From Trichomonas vaginalis G3 (Eukaryota > Parabasalia > Trichomonadida > Trichomonadidae): 64,000 bases of DNA. Below the pieces are notes generated by a model. That model was given only the letters and a program-made list of their open reading frames with translations, did no database searches and had not been told where the DNA came from. A program made the translations under genes and the position numbers. Of the stretch, positions 9,063-17,507 are shown in pieces. Where the stretch lies: assembly GCF_026262505.1 (NCBI RefSeq), contig NC_067206.1:11985507-12049506 (forward strand), in the 5' to 3' direction. Within the stretch, counting starts at the first letter, position 1. Each line of letters starts with the position of its first letter.

Positions 9063-9677
9063 ATGACTCCAATCACCGAAAACAAATTCCTTTCACTGAA
9101 AGATCGGCTTCAATTTCCAATAAAGCGTAGTAACTACCTCAATCTAGCAGTGAGTTTTAACCTTAATGCTGATGAAAATGTAATTGTACTTGTCCCAATC
9201 ATAAGAGAATCTGATAGAGAAACTATTGGCTATTTTAAATGTTATTTAAATTTTCCGAAATTCAAATCTCTAAAAATTTTACTGATGCGTTTAACTTTCA
9301 TGGATGCTGAAGGTAACTTAACATTTTCAATTACACGATTTGAATATATTGATCTTCCAGACAATATTAATTTAGAAAAAATACATCATATAGATGACTA
9401 TCCGAGGGCGAAAGATGTCGGTGTTAGCAAAATAAGTTATTTCTATTTCCATACAGAAGAATCACTGAAAAAGGCTTTCCCTTTCTATTTAGGAATTTTT
9501 TCACTAAATAAAGACAACCAAATATTTTACTATGAAATATATCGCACACTTTTCTTCAACATTCCTATATTTAGAAGATTTGATATTAAAAAAAGAATCT
9601 ATTCCCAACAAAAGAAATCTTCTAAGAAAGCTCTCATGCCAGCTAAAAAACACACTGGCTACTCTCAGCTAAAATGA
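9063..9677 (+). CDS. Hypothetical protein, 204 aa, possibly with a displaced 5' end
   Basis: The protein is basic with alternating hydrophobic strands (VIVLVPIIRES, YFKCYLNF) and a Lys/Ser-rich C-terminal tail. I recognise no family. A promoter-like element lies at 8904, and a protein-like frame runs from an ATG at 8933 to 9130 (for example PSYLNLIFPYDC) in a different phase, overlapping this start. Either the gene truly begins at 9063, or it began at 8933 and has suffered a shift between 9063 and 9130. The sequence alone does not decide. Confidence 0.5.
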   Translation: MTPITENKFLSLKDRLQFPIKRSNYLNLAVSFNLNADENVIVLVPIIRESDRETIGYFKCYLNFPKFKSLKILLMRLTFMDAEGNLTFSITRFEYIDLPDNINLEKIHHIDDYPRAKDVGVSKISYFYFHTEESLKKAFPFYLGIFSLNKDNQIFYYEIYRTLFFNIPIFRRFDIKKRIYSQQKKSSKKALMPAKKHTGYSQLK

Positions 9678-9746
9678 GATGCTGATAAACATTACAATGC
9701 TATTAATGTCATTCTCTTTTTGTAATATGAATTACGATTCTTCTTT

Positions 9747-9764
9747 AAAAAAGTGACTAATAAA
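9747..9764 (+). promoter_or_regulatory. AAAAAAGTGACTAATAAA start-proximal element
   Basis: It ends five bases before the ATG at 9770. The core AAAAGTGAC is shared with 10855-10868 and, in reverse, with 4980 and 61566. Confidence 0.5.
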
Positions 9765-9769
9765 TCTAT

Positions 9770-10627
9770 ATGGAAATCAGGAAAAGTATAAATTTGAGGA
9801 TTCGAGTGCATCCTCATGGATATATTCCAGATGAAAATTTTAGTACAGTTACAGTTAAGACTTCTCATTATGAATTTACATGTAAAAGATCCATTCTTAC
9901 TAAACTTTCACCCCGATTTAAAAAATATTTAGATTCGAAACCAAACATAGACATAATTAACCTCAAAGATATTATTTCTGCAGATTACAGTTCGTATTTG
10001 GCATTTTCAAATTATATAAATGGAGAAAGTTTAATTATTAATGATGAAAATGTAGAATGCATTTATAATTTAGCAACAAAATTTGGTTTTCCTGTGTTAC
10101 TTAGTGTTGTGGTTCCATATTACTTTCTAGTTGATCAATTAGATAAATTAGTCAATAATAGCGAAATTATCGCACAAACCAATCCATATAGTTTAGCAAT
10201 TGCTCCTATTTTCCCACTTTTCCGTATCGCATACAAGAAAGAAAGGTTTCCTTATGAATTTATTGTTAAAATTTTGCAATCCTCAAAGCTATACCCAATT
10301 TCATCCGAAACTCAACTTTTATCGCTATTAATATGCCTAAAATCTTCTAAGCAACGTGATTTTTCAAACAAGCGATTCACAGTTTCAGAAGATCTGAATT
10401 CTAAAATAAATGAATATACGAAAGGCCTCTCAATTACCGAAAAGCAAAATATTAACAGAAGTCTTTCATTTTATAAGTCAGTTGAACCTTATTCAGCAAT
10501 AGAAAGATTTGAAATCCAAAGTTGTTGGAATAACTATGTTTCGAACTTGTCATCATATCCATTTTCATATGGTAGTTCTTATGATTCGACAGATTCCCTA
10601 AAATATACACTTGAATATGAATCATAA
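9770..10627 (+). CDS. BTB/POZ-like domain protein
   Basis: The 285-residue product begins with a BTB-like fold (residues about 20-115). It has the strand VTVKTSHYEFTCKRSIL, corresponding to the classic 'F.aHr.iLa' turn, then SPRFKKYL, an acidic strand, and a helix ending NVECIYNLATKFGFPVLL. The rest is helical, as in the BACK-like parts of trichomonad BTB proteins, with a serine/tyrosine-rich tail. BTB domains mediate dimerisation or recruit Cullin-3. No Kelch or MATH domain is present. The start is fixed by the promoter-like motif five bases upstream. Confidence 0.7.
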   Translation: MEIRKSINLRIRVHPHGYIPDENFSTVTVKTSHYEFTCKRSILTKLSPRFKKYLDSKPNIDIINLKDIISADYSSYLAFSNYINGESLIINDENVECIYNLATKFGFPVLLSVVVPYYFLVDQLDKLVNNSEIIAQTNPYSLAIAPIFPLFRIAYKKERFPYEFIVKILQSSKLYPISSETQLLSLLICLKSSKQRDFSNKRFTVSEDLNSKINEYTKGLSITEKQNINRSLSFYKSVEPYSAIERFEIQSCWNNYVSNLSSYPFSYGSSYDSTDSLKYTLEYES

Positions 10628-10854
10628 AAAAAAATTATTTCTTCTTTGTTATTGTTTGTATAATTGTAAAATATGTTTGTTGTTCATGTATTTTAATCAC
10701 TAAAACTATTTTAAATCCACAATTCTAGAAAGAATTTCGAATTTTGGCAAAAAAAATTCACAATTTGCCTTCGTCCTCTATAGGATATTTCGTCTAGGCG
10801 AGATATGCTAGTTTTATTGAACCAAATCGGACTCATGAAAGAACCTGATAATTC

Positions 10855-10868
10855 AAAAAAGTGACAAA
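10855..10868 (+). promoter_or_regulatory. AAAAAAGTGACAAA element abutting a start codon
   Basis: The element directly touches the ATG at 10869. If it marks the transcription start, the 5' untranslated leader would be only a few bases, as is typical of trichomonad mRNAs. Confidence 0.55.
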
Positions 10869-11189
10869 ATGGATTCTGAAAATGAATATGATGAGAAATG
10901 GACAACTGAAGTAATAAATTTAAGACCATTTGATTCATGGTCAAAACATTCTGGAAAGATTGTTATGCTCACACATGTATCAATGGCTTATAAAACAGAT
11001 TCAGATGATAACGTTTTCGGAATATTGACGGCGGAGACTTGGGATGAATCTCAAGTTCTATGCAAACTCTTTCGAAATGATTTTTCCAAGCCAATGAAGA
11101 TAGTTTGGTCGCACTCACAATCAGTTTACTTATCAAATAAAGGAAATCGCGAAATTACATTAGTTTTACTAACAAAAGAAGTCTCTTAA
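10869..11189 (+). CDS. Hypothetical protein, 106 aa
   Basis: The product has an acidic start and then a compact beta-rich sequence (GKIVMLTHVSMAYK, QSVYLSNKGNREITLVLLTKE). The pattern resembles small beta-sandwich domains, such as the nucleoplasmin-like domain of some FKBPs, but that is a weak inference. Its promoter-like element touches the start codon. No membrane segment. Confidence 0.6.
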   Translation: MDSENEYDEKWTTEVINLRPFDSWSKHSGKIVMLTHVSMAYKTDSDDNVFGILTAETWDESQVLCKLFRNDFSKPMKIVWSHSQSVYLSNKGNREITLVLLTKEVS

Positions 11190-11556
11190 ACATCTGGTTG
11201 ATTTAAATCAAATTTAAATCGAAAATTTCATTCTCATTTTAACTAATATTGAATTATTACGTAAATCTGTTATTAAGGAAATAATTACAACATAAAAAAT
11301 CATAGAAAAACTTAGCCACACAAAGATTGAAATTGAAATCAAATAAAAGAAAATTATTTTAGGAAAGAAATAGTCATATACATGTCCATACCCTTAAAAA
11401 ACTAAAATTTCGGTGATCATGATTCTTTTTCTTAAATTTTTTTTCTAAAATTCTTTCTCTTTCTTTTCTTTGTGTATTTTAAGCTTTTTTTTAAAAGATA
11501 CTTAATAAACAAATATTTATTTATACTATATACAAATAAAAAAAATTAATAATAAA
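11190..11556. other. AT-rich convergent spacer
   Basis: This lies between the 3' ends of two convergent genes. It is mostly A and T runs, with no supported frame or structure. Confidence 0.5.
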
Positions 11557-13089
11557 TTACCGCTTTGGAGCTTGATGTAAGCTATTTTTGATATTTGATT
11601 GCTTGAACTTTTGTGCGTTTTGAGGCAATGAATTTGTATCAAATTTAACCTCTAAATCGAAAGCAAAAGTTCTATCCAAGTATTTTGTGCTTATTCTAGA
11701 CATTCTGTCGACAATCTCATAAGGAATAAACCAATTGCCGCATGAATCATCATTTTTGGCAACATTTTCTGGAGTAAAAACTTGATTTAATCTTTCAATG
11801 GGAATTTGATCGATATCAATAACTTTTGAGGTTCCATTAATATGTTCCAAGACCTTTACAACTCCATTCACGATCAAAGTTGTTCTTTCTGGATCAGTTG
11901 GAACTTGAATTAAAGAATATGTTCCATTTTCAGAACAATATCTGTAATCAATGCATTTGAGCTTTGTTACAGGCACAGAAGTTGCGTAATCTACTGTAGA
12001 AGGAATTGCCGGACATAAATCAAAATTATTTTTTGATTTCATGCAAGAAATATCAACACCAATCCAATTTTTAGGATCCAATGAGTTTGGACATAATTTA
12101 AAAGCTTCATTTCCAGATAATTCTCCTGTAAAATAATTTATTGTATTTCCTGTTGAAATTGACTTGGCAGGACGAACAATAAATCCACCAGATGGATATT
12201 TCATGTAATCTACTTTGATTTTTCCACAAGAAGGTGTAAAAGTGTCAGAATACCCAACAATAACAAAGTTCATTGGGTCTCCAGCTTGTAGATATGGTGG
12301 AACGAAGAATTCTCCTGATGGTGTATAGCTTTGGTCGGTCGTAACTTTGCAGTAAAATGGATTTTCGTCTGTTGAGTCTGGACAAATAACTGTTTTTGAT
12401 TTGCAAGGCTCTGTATTATCGTTTTCGGCACACAGTGTATATTTCTGATGTAATGGTTCAGGCATGGCAAATAAAAGAGGTCGTTGATATCGGATAAGTA
12501 ATCTTTTGATGTCTTTGACATGAGTAGACCATCCTGTAAGATTGAAATCGAATTTTATGTACTCTTTTTGATTTGAGGCATTGCAATTTTCAATTATATT
12601 TTTACATATTGAGTTTGGAGCTAGACCTTGTAAAACATCAGCAGAATGATTTAATAAATTTGGTATGAGGGTTAAACTGCCTTCTTTTTGATTGACAGAT
12701 TTGATGTATTGACAAGCTTTTGTTGAATTTACTTTCGGGCATTCCGTTGCAATTTTATTCATCAGGAATAGTTCTGACATCTCTAAATATTGTGATTTCA
12801 GAGATTCTATTGCGGAATATGTAAATTGATATCGATAAATCGATTCCATATAAGAAATAAAAGCGCTAATCCATGAAAAACCGTAGGATTTGGTATCCTT
12901 AACTGGAACATCGTAGTATTTATCAACTGAATAATATTCTGGGATCTCAAAATTCTCTGTTGGAATTAGAATTATTGGATCGCTTTGTGTTAGCATTGAA
13001 ACTAAGGCAGATATTATAGTAACTGCGCAAGATATTGACACTATACCAATCAAATTTGCTTTGAAGTTTTTCGGATTTAGAAGAAACAT
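11557..13089 (-). CDS. Membrane-anchored papain-like (C1) pseudopeptidase
   Basis: The open frame begins at a GTG; the first ATG (13089) gives 510 residues. A single hydrophobic segment at about 11-32 (IGIVSISCAVTIISALV) acts as a type II anchor. The next part mirrors the start of a mature papain domain: SVDKYYDVPVKDTKSYG then FSWISAF aligns with SVDWR...PVKDQG then SCWAF, which puts Ser72 at the catalytic cysteine. MSELFLMN matches the LSEQ.LVDC helix. Further on, MNFVIVGYSD matches HAVLIVGYG, with the catalytic histidine position occupied by another residue. It is therefore probably a catalytically dead C1 homologue with a long cysteine-rich C-terminal half exposed outside the cell or in a lumen. 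Serine-type papain-like proteins (Plasmodium SERA5) are a known precedent for Cys to Ser. A role as receptor or inhibitor is inference. Confidence 0.75.
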   Translation of the reverse strand: MFLLNPKNFKANLIGIVSISCAVTIISALVSMLTQSDPIILIPTENFEIPEYYSVDKYYDVPVKDTKSYGFSWISAFISYMESIYRYQFTYSAIESLKSQYLEMSELFLMNKIATECPKVNSTKACQYIKSVNQKEGSLTLIPNLLNHSADVLQGLAPNSICKNIIENCNASNQKEYIKFDFNLTGWSTHVKDIKRLLIRYQRPLLFAMPEPLHQKYTLCAENDNTEPCKSKTVICPDSTDENPFYCKVTTDQSYTPSGEFFVPPYLQAGDPMNFVIVGYSDTFTPSCGKIKVDYMKYPSGGFIVRPAKSISTGNTINYFTGELSGNEAFKLCPNSLDPKNWIGVDISCMKSKNNFDLCPAIPSTVDYATSVPVTKLKCIDYRYCSENGTYSLIQVPTDPERTTLIVNGVVKVLEHINGTSKVIDIDQIPIERLNQVFTPENVAKNDDSCGNWFIPYEIVDRMSRISTKYLDRTFAFDLEVKFDTNSLPQNAQKFKQSNIKNSLHQAPKR

Positions 13090-13329
13090 TTCCAACTTCA
13101 CAGCAATTTGAAATTGCACAATGTTGGGTATTAAAGCATTGAATATACACTTATAAAAATTTATTTATTAGATCATATCTCAAAAGTGAAATCAAATGAA
13201 ATTCAAACCTTTTATCACAAAGAATGTTCATATAGGATTTTGAAAGTGCATATCGATTTATAATTTATCTGAAGCTAAAATTGAGAAAAATACATTTACT
13301 AGACTAAAATTAGGATTATAAAACTTGTT

Positions 13330-14364
13330 TCAAAGTAATATGCATATACCATCTGAAGTATTCTGTGGTACTACTTCTTTCACAGCACCTTTCGTCTTTA
13401 GAAATTCAATAATTTCTTCAGTACTAAATTTTTTGGCATAAAACAATGGTGTCTGATGATGCTCATTCTCATAGTTTACATCAGCACCGAAATCATCGAT
13501 AATCATGGAAACCAACGAATTCATGCAAAATCCTGAGCAAAAAACAAGCGAATCATTGAAATTACGATTAATTCCCATTTGAATTAAAAATAGTTCTAAA
13601 TTGAACCACTCTGCGCAACTTCTTACATTGATTTCAATTCCAAAATTATTATAAAGATACATTGATTGGTCAATGCTGTGTTTTTGGATACTGTATTCCA
13701 TGCATTAGCTATCGGATGTCATTGTCTGAAACAATTCATGAATTATATCAGGATTTGCCCCAAGAAAACTAAGTTGGAGGCAATTATTGCTTATAGATGC
13801 CCCATTACTTCGCAAAATTCGAAAACAGTTTACAGATCCATAATATGAACACCATTCAAGCAGAGATTTTCCATTGATTTGTTGATTATAATTAAAATTT
13901 TCATCTGACAACATATATTTTACAAAACTATCATTATCATCGGTCATTAAATAATACAACAGACTGTCTCTTGGGAAAATATCAAGTATCTGGTCAATTG
14001 TTTCATTTCCATAAACAGAATTTTTGAGGTCCCCTTTAATATTGTAATGTTTTATTACTAGCGCTTGAAACCTTCCAAAAAGGGAGTAATCACTTGCCAA
14101 AATATTTGGTTTGTAAAAATCATATAATTTTTTATAAAGTTCCCAATAAATTTTAAGATTGTGGTTGCCAGTGGTACTAGCCATTTCGATGATTTTCAGT
14201 ACTTTTTTCAACGGAAGTTTATATTTGTCAATAAGTATATTGCAAATCGAATCAAAGAGGAGATTTATATCTGTGCTTTGGTCTAAATGAAAAATTGTAT
14301 TGATTGTGTTGAAATTGTCACTAAATCTCTCCCTAATAAAGCTATTGTACTCTTCAAGATCTTC
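13330..14364 (-). pseudogene. DUF3447/ankyrin-repeat protein pseudogene
   Basis: One continuous minus-strand frame shows the standard order of this trichomonad family: an N-terminal helical region (EEYNSFIRERF ... NILIDKYKLPLKKVLKII), DUF3447 (SLLEWCSYYGSVNCFRIL), then ankyrin-like repeats ending NHHQT-type PLFYAKKFSTEEIIEFLKTKG. The frame has no ATG at its head, since TGA at 14365-14367 precedes the first family-like codon. It is interrupted by an in-frame TAA at about 13702-13704. Both facts indicate decay of a host multigene-family member. Selenocysteine or other recoding is not suggested, because the stop is TAA. Confidence 0.85.
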
Positions 14365-14661
14365 TCACAATATTTTGAACTCAATTTCAATACGCATTCA
14401 ATAGTTTACTATAGAATAATAACGTATTATTTCCAAATATTAAATGATTTTTTAAAAAAAATCTGACAACTTGAAATTCAATTTTTTTCTGATGTGTTTC
14501 AGTCTTGTTTTCACTTGTAAGCATCAAATAATTGCTGTTCTAAAGCATGAGTGAAGTCACAAAACAATATTTGCTTTACAAATCTATATTCAATTAACTA
14601 TACATGAAATAATAAATATATTTACAAACAAAATAAACAAATATATATAGTGGGCTATTGA

Positions 14662-15804
14662 TCAGAAGAACGTTGGAATTGGATCTCCGAAGCGCCCACT
14701 TGTTTGTGAAATTGGTTTTCTTGGTTCGACAGAAGAAGATGCTCGAGGCTTAACAAGAGAAGTTTGCAAATCGTAATTGCCAGGGCCAGGTATTTGTTCA
14801 CTAATATTTTGCCAATTTTCGTGATTAAGGCTGTGTCTTGACATAATTGACCTTGGCCTTGTTTCTATCAGCGGACTTTCGTATTTTTGGAATTCACATG
14901 GTCCTGGAGGTTCTGGATCTGGTTTTTTGAGATTCTTTGGAGCAGATAACGTGAAATCTTTTGGTTTGGTCTTATTTGGTGGCGATTCGATGTATCCTTT
15001 TTCTGGTATTTTCGGATCGTATTCATTTGGTGAAGGAGTAATATCTGAAAGTGTTTTTCTGGCTTGTTTAACTCGAGGTCTAAATTTATATCCATTTCCA
15101 CGTCCAATAGTATCAGGAAGAGTGTATGCACAAGGATCTGGAACTTCTGATGGTTTTGCTTCTGGAAAATTTCGCCCGGTTTGATTTGCCCATTGTGCGG
15201 TTGGATTTCTTTCATATTCATCTTCTGTAGGGAAGTATTTCATAATTTCACGCTTTTTCATTTCTTTTTCTTTCTTTTTGAGCAATTTTTCTTCTTTCTT
15301 TTCCTCGTCTTCTGTTTTTTCTTTCTTTGGACGAGTTTTTAGATTAAAGCATGGATGTAACACTTTTGGATTCGCTTTACGTTCCTTTTGAGGCTCATCG
15401 TTGTCTTCTTCCTCTTCTTCCATCTCAGTTTTCTTCCTTTTCTTATGTAATATATCCTCCTGAACTATACCGGGTATGTAGTGCAATATCTTAGTCCGTT
15501 TTTCTTCATAGGAATAGAATGCAGGTCTATTCGAAAATGTACGTTTTTTATCAATTTCAGGATTTCGCACTCCAATCGTCCGTCCTTTTGCTTTCGATAG
15601 CTGTGGTGTGTAAGATCCGGGTCCAATATCAGCATCTGTTTTATATTGTTTTTGTAATCTGAATAATCTTCCTTCAGGATCGGTAATATAGCCTAAACAA
15701 TCTTCTCCAGCATTTCCTGATATGGGAGCTCTGTACCCAGATTCATTTGCATCATCAATGAGCCTCTTAATTGATGTTGCAAATCGCTTCTTTTCATCAT
15801 TCAT
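14662..15804 (-). CDS. STPGR/SHIPPO-repeat protein (axonemal)
   Basis: This 380-residue protein has at least five sperm-tail PG-rich motifs: IGPGSYTPQLSKAKG at about 60, DPCAYTLPD, PSPNEYDPKI, PGPCEFQKY and PGPGNYDLQTSLVKPRA near 340. A highly charged Lys/Glu segment occupies about 125-190. STPGR proteins such as ODF3/CIMAP bind the inner or outer wall of axonemal or cortical microtubules. In a trichomonad the likely site is the flagella, pelta or axostyle. The ATG is preceded by nine A/T bases, and AAAAAGTGCCA lies 20-30 bases upstream. Confidence 0.88.
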   Translation of the reverse strand: MNDEKKRFATSIKRLIDDANESGYRAPISGNAGEDCLGYITDPEGRLFRLQKQYKTDADIGPGSYTPQLSKAKGRTIGVRNPEIDKKRTFSNRPAFYSYEEKRTKILHYIPGIVQEDILHKKRKKTEMEEEEEDNDEPQKERKANPKVLHPCFNLKTRPKKEKTEDEEKKEEKLLKKKEKEMKKREIMKYFPTEDEYERNPTAQWANQTGRNFPEAKPSEVPDPCAYTLPDTIGRGNGYKFRPRVKQARKTLSDITPSPNEYDPKIPEKGYIESPPNKTKPKDFTLSAPKNLKKPDPEPPGPCEFQKYESPLIETRPRSIMSRHSLNHENWQNISEQIPGPGNYDLQTSLVKPRASSSVEPRKPISQTSGRFGDPIPTFF

Positions 15805-16235
15805 AATTTTTTTTTCTTACATTGGCACTTTTTACAAAATCATTAGTGTAAATTTTCCTGGGTAAATCAGAGCTATGGATATGAAAGTGTAAGATGAAAT
15901 TGGAGATTATGAAGAACTGATCTAGAGTCAGAACTTCGTAGCTCCCAGATCTTAAATAATGCAAAAAATTCAGTAAATGATATTTTTGAATTTTCTCGTG
16001 AGAACTAGAGAATGATATAAATGTGCTATGCTTATATAGCCCACCATCTAATTTCCCCTCTAAAATATGAAAAAAGAAATGATTCAATTGAACAGATCAT
16101 AGGAAGTTTCTCATATTTAGAAGATTAAATGTTAGCTGTGGTGTACTTATTTAATGTTAATATATCACATATAACGATTCCTTATAGAAAGATCAAAATA
16201 TTGAATGATAGAAAATTTATTAAATCTTTTGCTGA
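15805..16235. other. Spacer with a TGGCACTTTTTAC element at 15823-15835
   Basis: Read on the minus strand, the element is GTAAAAAGTGCCA, a variant of the recurring start-proximal motif serving the 15804 gene. The rest holds no supported frame; a 96-codon minus-strand frame here begins inside the neighbouring gene and is low complexity. Confidence 0.4.
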
Positions 16236-16829
16236 TTAGCAGCAAGTTCCAACCTTTTGGCCTGGTGGTAGGGAGACAATTTGGATTGGAAGTGGATTAC
16301 TATTAATTCCTCGTTTAACAAGAGTTTGTGCACAAAGAAGGAAGACTTCGTCAATTCCTATATCCTCTTTTGCACTTGTTTCAGCAAATAAGCAACCATA
16401 TTGATTTGCTAGGTTCTTTCCTTGTTCTTCAGTGATATACTCAAGTTCCTTGAGATCTGCTTTATTGCCAACAATAACCCTGAGAAGGTTTTTATCACAT
16501 TTTTGATCGAGTTCATTCATCCAAAAGCTGACTTTTTCAAAGCTTTCCTTATTTGTTTTATCGTAGACAATCAAAGCAACATGTGAATATCCAAAATATG
16601 ATCTTGTGATTGCAAGAAATCTTTCTTGGCCTTCTGTATCCCATATTTGCATCTTCACCTTCTTATCATCAACATCAATGGTATGAATTCTGAAATCGAC
16701 TCCAATTGTTGAGATGAATTGATTTGAGAATAAATCATCAGTATATCTTAAGAGAATGTTACTCTTACCAACTCCAGAGTCACCGATAATTATCACTTTG
16801 AAGAGATAGTCATAGTCTTGAGTGGACAT
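16236..16829 (-). CDS. Rab-family small GTPase
   Basis: Start placed at the ATG giving MSTQDYDYLFKVIIIGDSG; the frame runs further upstream only from a TTG. The 197 residues contain P-loop GDSGVGKS (16-23), switch I STIGVDF with T41, switch II WDTEGQERF, NKAD and ETSAK, and a double-cysteine C-terminus (GTCC) for geranylgeranylation. The RabF-type words IGVDF and WDTxGQERF place it with Rab1/Rab8-like exocytic Rabs acting on ER-Golgi or secretory membranes. Alanine of WDTAGQE is replaced by glutamate (E66), an unusual change next to the catalytic Gln that could alter GTP hydrolysis. Confidence 0.95.
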   Translation of the reverse strand: MSTQDYDYLFKVIIIGDSGVGKSNILLRYTDDLFSNQFISTIGVDFRIHTIDVDDKKVKMQIWDTEGQERFLAITRSYFGYSHVALIVYDKTNKESFEKVSFWMNELDQKCDKNLLRVIVGNKADLKELEYITEEQGKNLANQYGCLFAETSAKEDIGIDEVFLLCAQTLVKRGINSNPLPIQIVSLPPGQKVGTCC

Positions 16830-17507
16830 CTTGTAATAATGATTTGAATAATCAATACGTTTTTTCAATTCAATTTTTGGTGGGAAAAACGGACGGTTTT
16901 GTCAAAACCAACGGTTATTGATTAATTGATTTTCAGATTTTAATGAAAATTTTGGAAAGTGAATGGAATAGGAAAAATATTTGGAAGTTAAGGAAGCAAC
17001 TAAAATTCTGTTAATTCATTTACACAATTTTTTCAAACACAAGTGCACGTTCAATACCCTTACATCACAATGTAAACATCGTTGTTAAATAAATCATGAT
17101 TTTTTATGTAAAATTAAAATATTTTGCACTTGGATTTACATAAAAATCATGTTGAAGCAATAAATCTTTCATTTTAGCATTTGCATCTATAAGTATTCTC
17201 AATACTCTATTAAAACTGTATAATTAAACAGTTTTGGCTGAATATTCGAACAATGTTCTCATTTTTTCAGGAGAGTGAGAGAAGGTATATCTTTTATGTT
17301 CTCTACATACGTTTTTATTAGGCTTTTCATGATTTTGGAAACTCAAAAAAAATTGATTATAAATTTTGCAAAGAGAGATAATTGGAGCGATAATATTCAA
17401 TATCCTTTTTATAACAAAATAAGTGGCGTTGTTATATTTGGAATAACTGTTGTTATTTCTGTAAAAAAACAGAGTTGAAATTTTGCGCACGTTTATCTTT
17501 GCAAAGA
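16830..17507. other. Divergent spacer between Rab and kinesin genes
   Basis: About 680 AT-rich bases with small frames on both strands (17224-17490 minus, 17275-17478 plus) that share no family features. It probably contains both promoters, but I see no copy of the AAAAGTGACA motif. Confidence 0.45.

Noticed and set aside
13702-13704. Recoding or selenocysteine at the internal stop of the ankyrin relic
   Set aside because: The stop is TAA and the gene also lacks a start codon, so decay is the simpler explanation.
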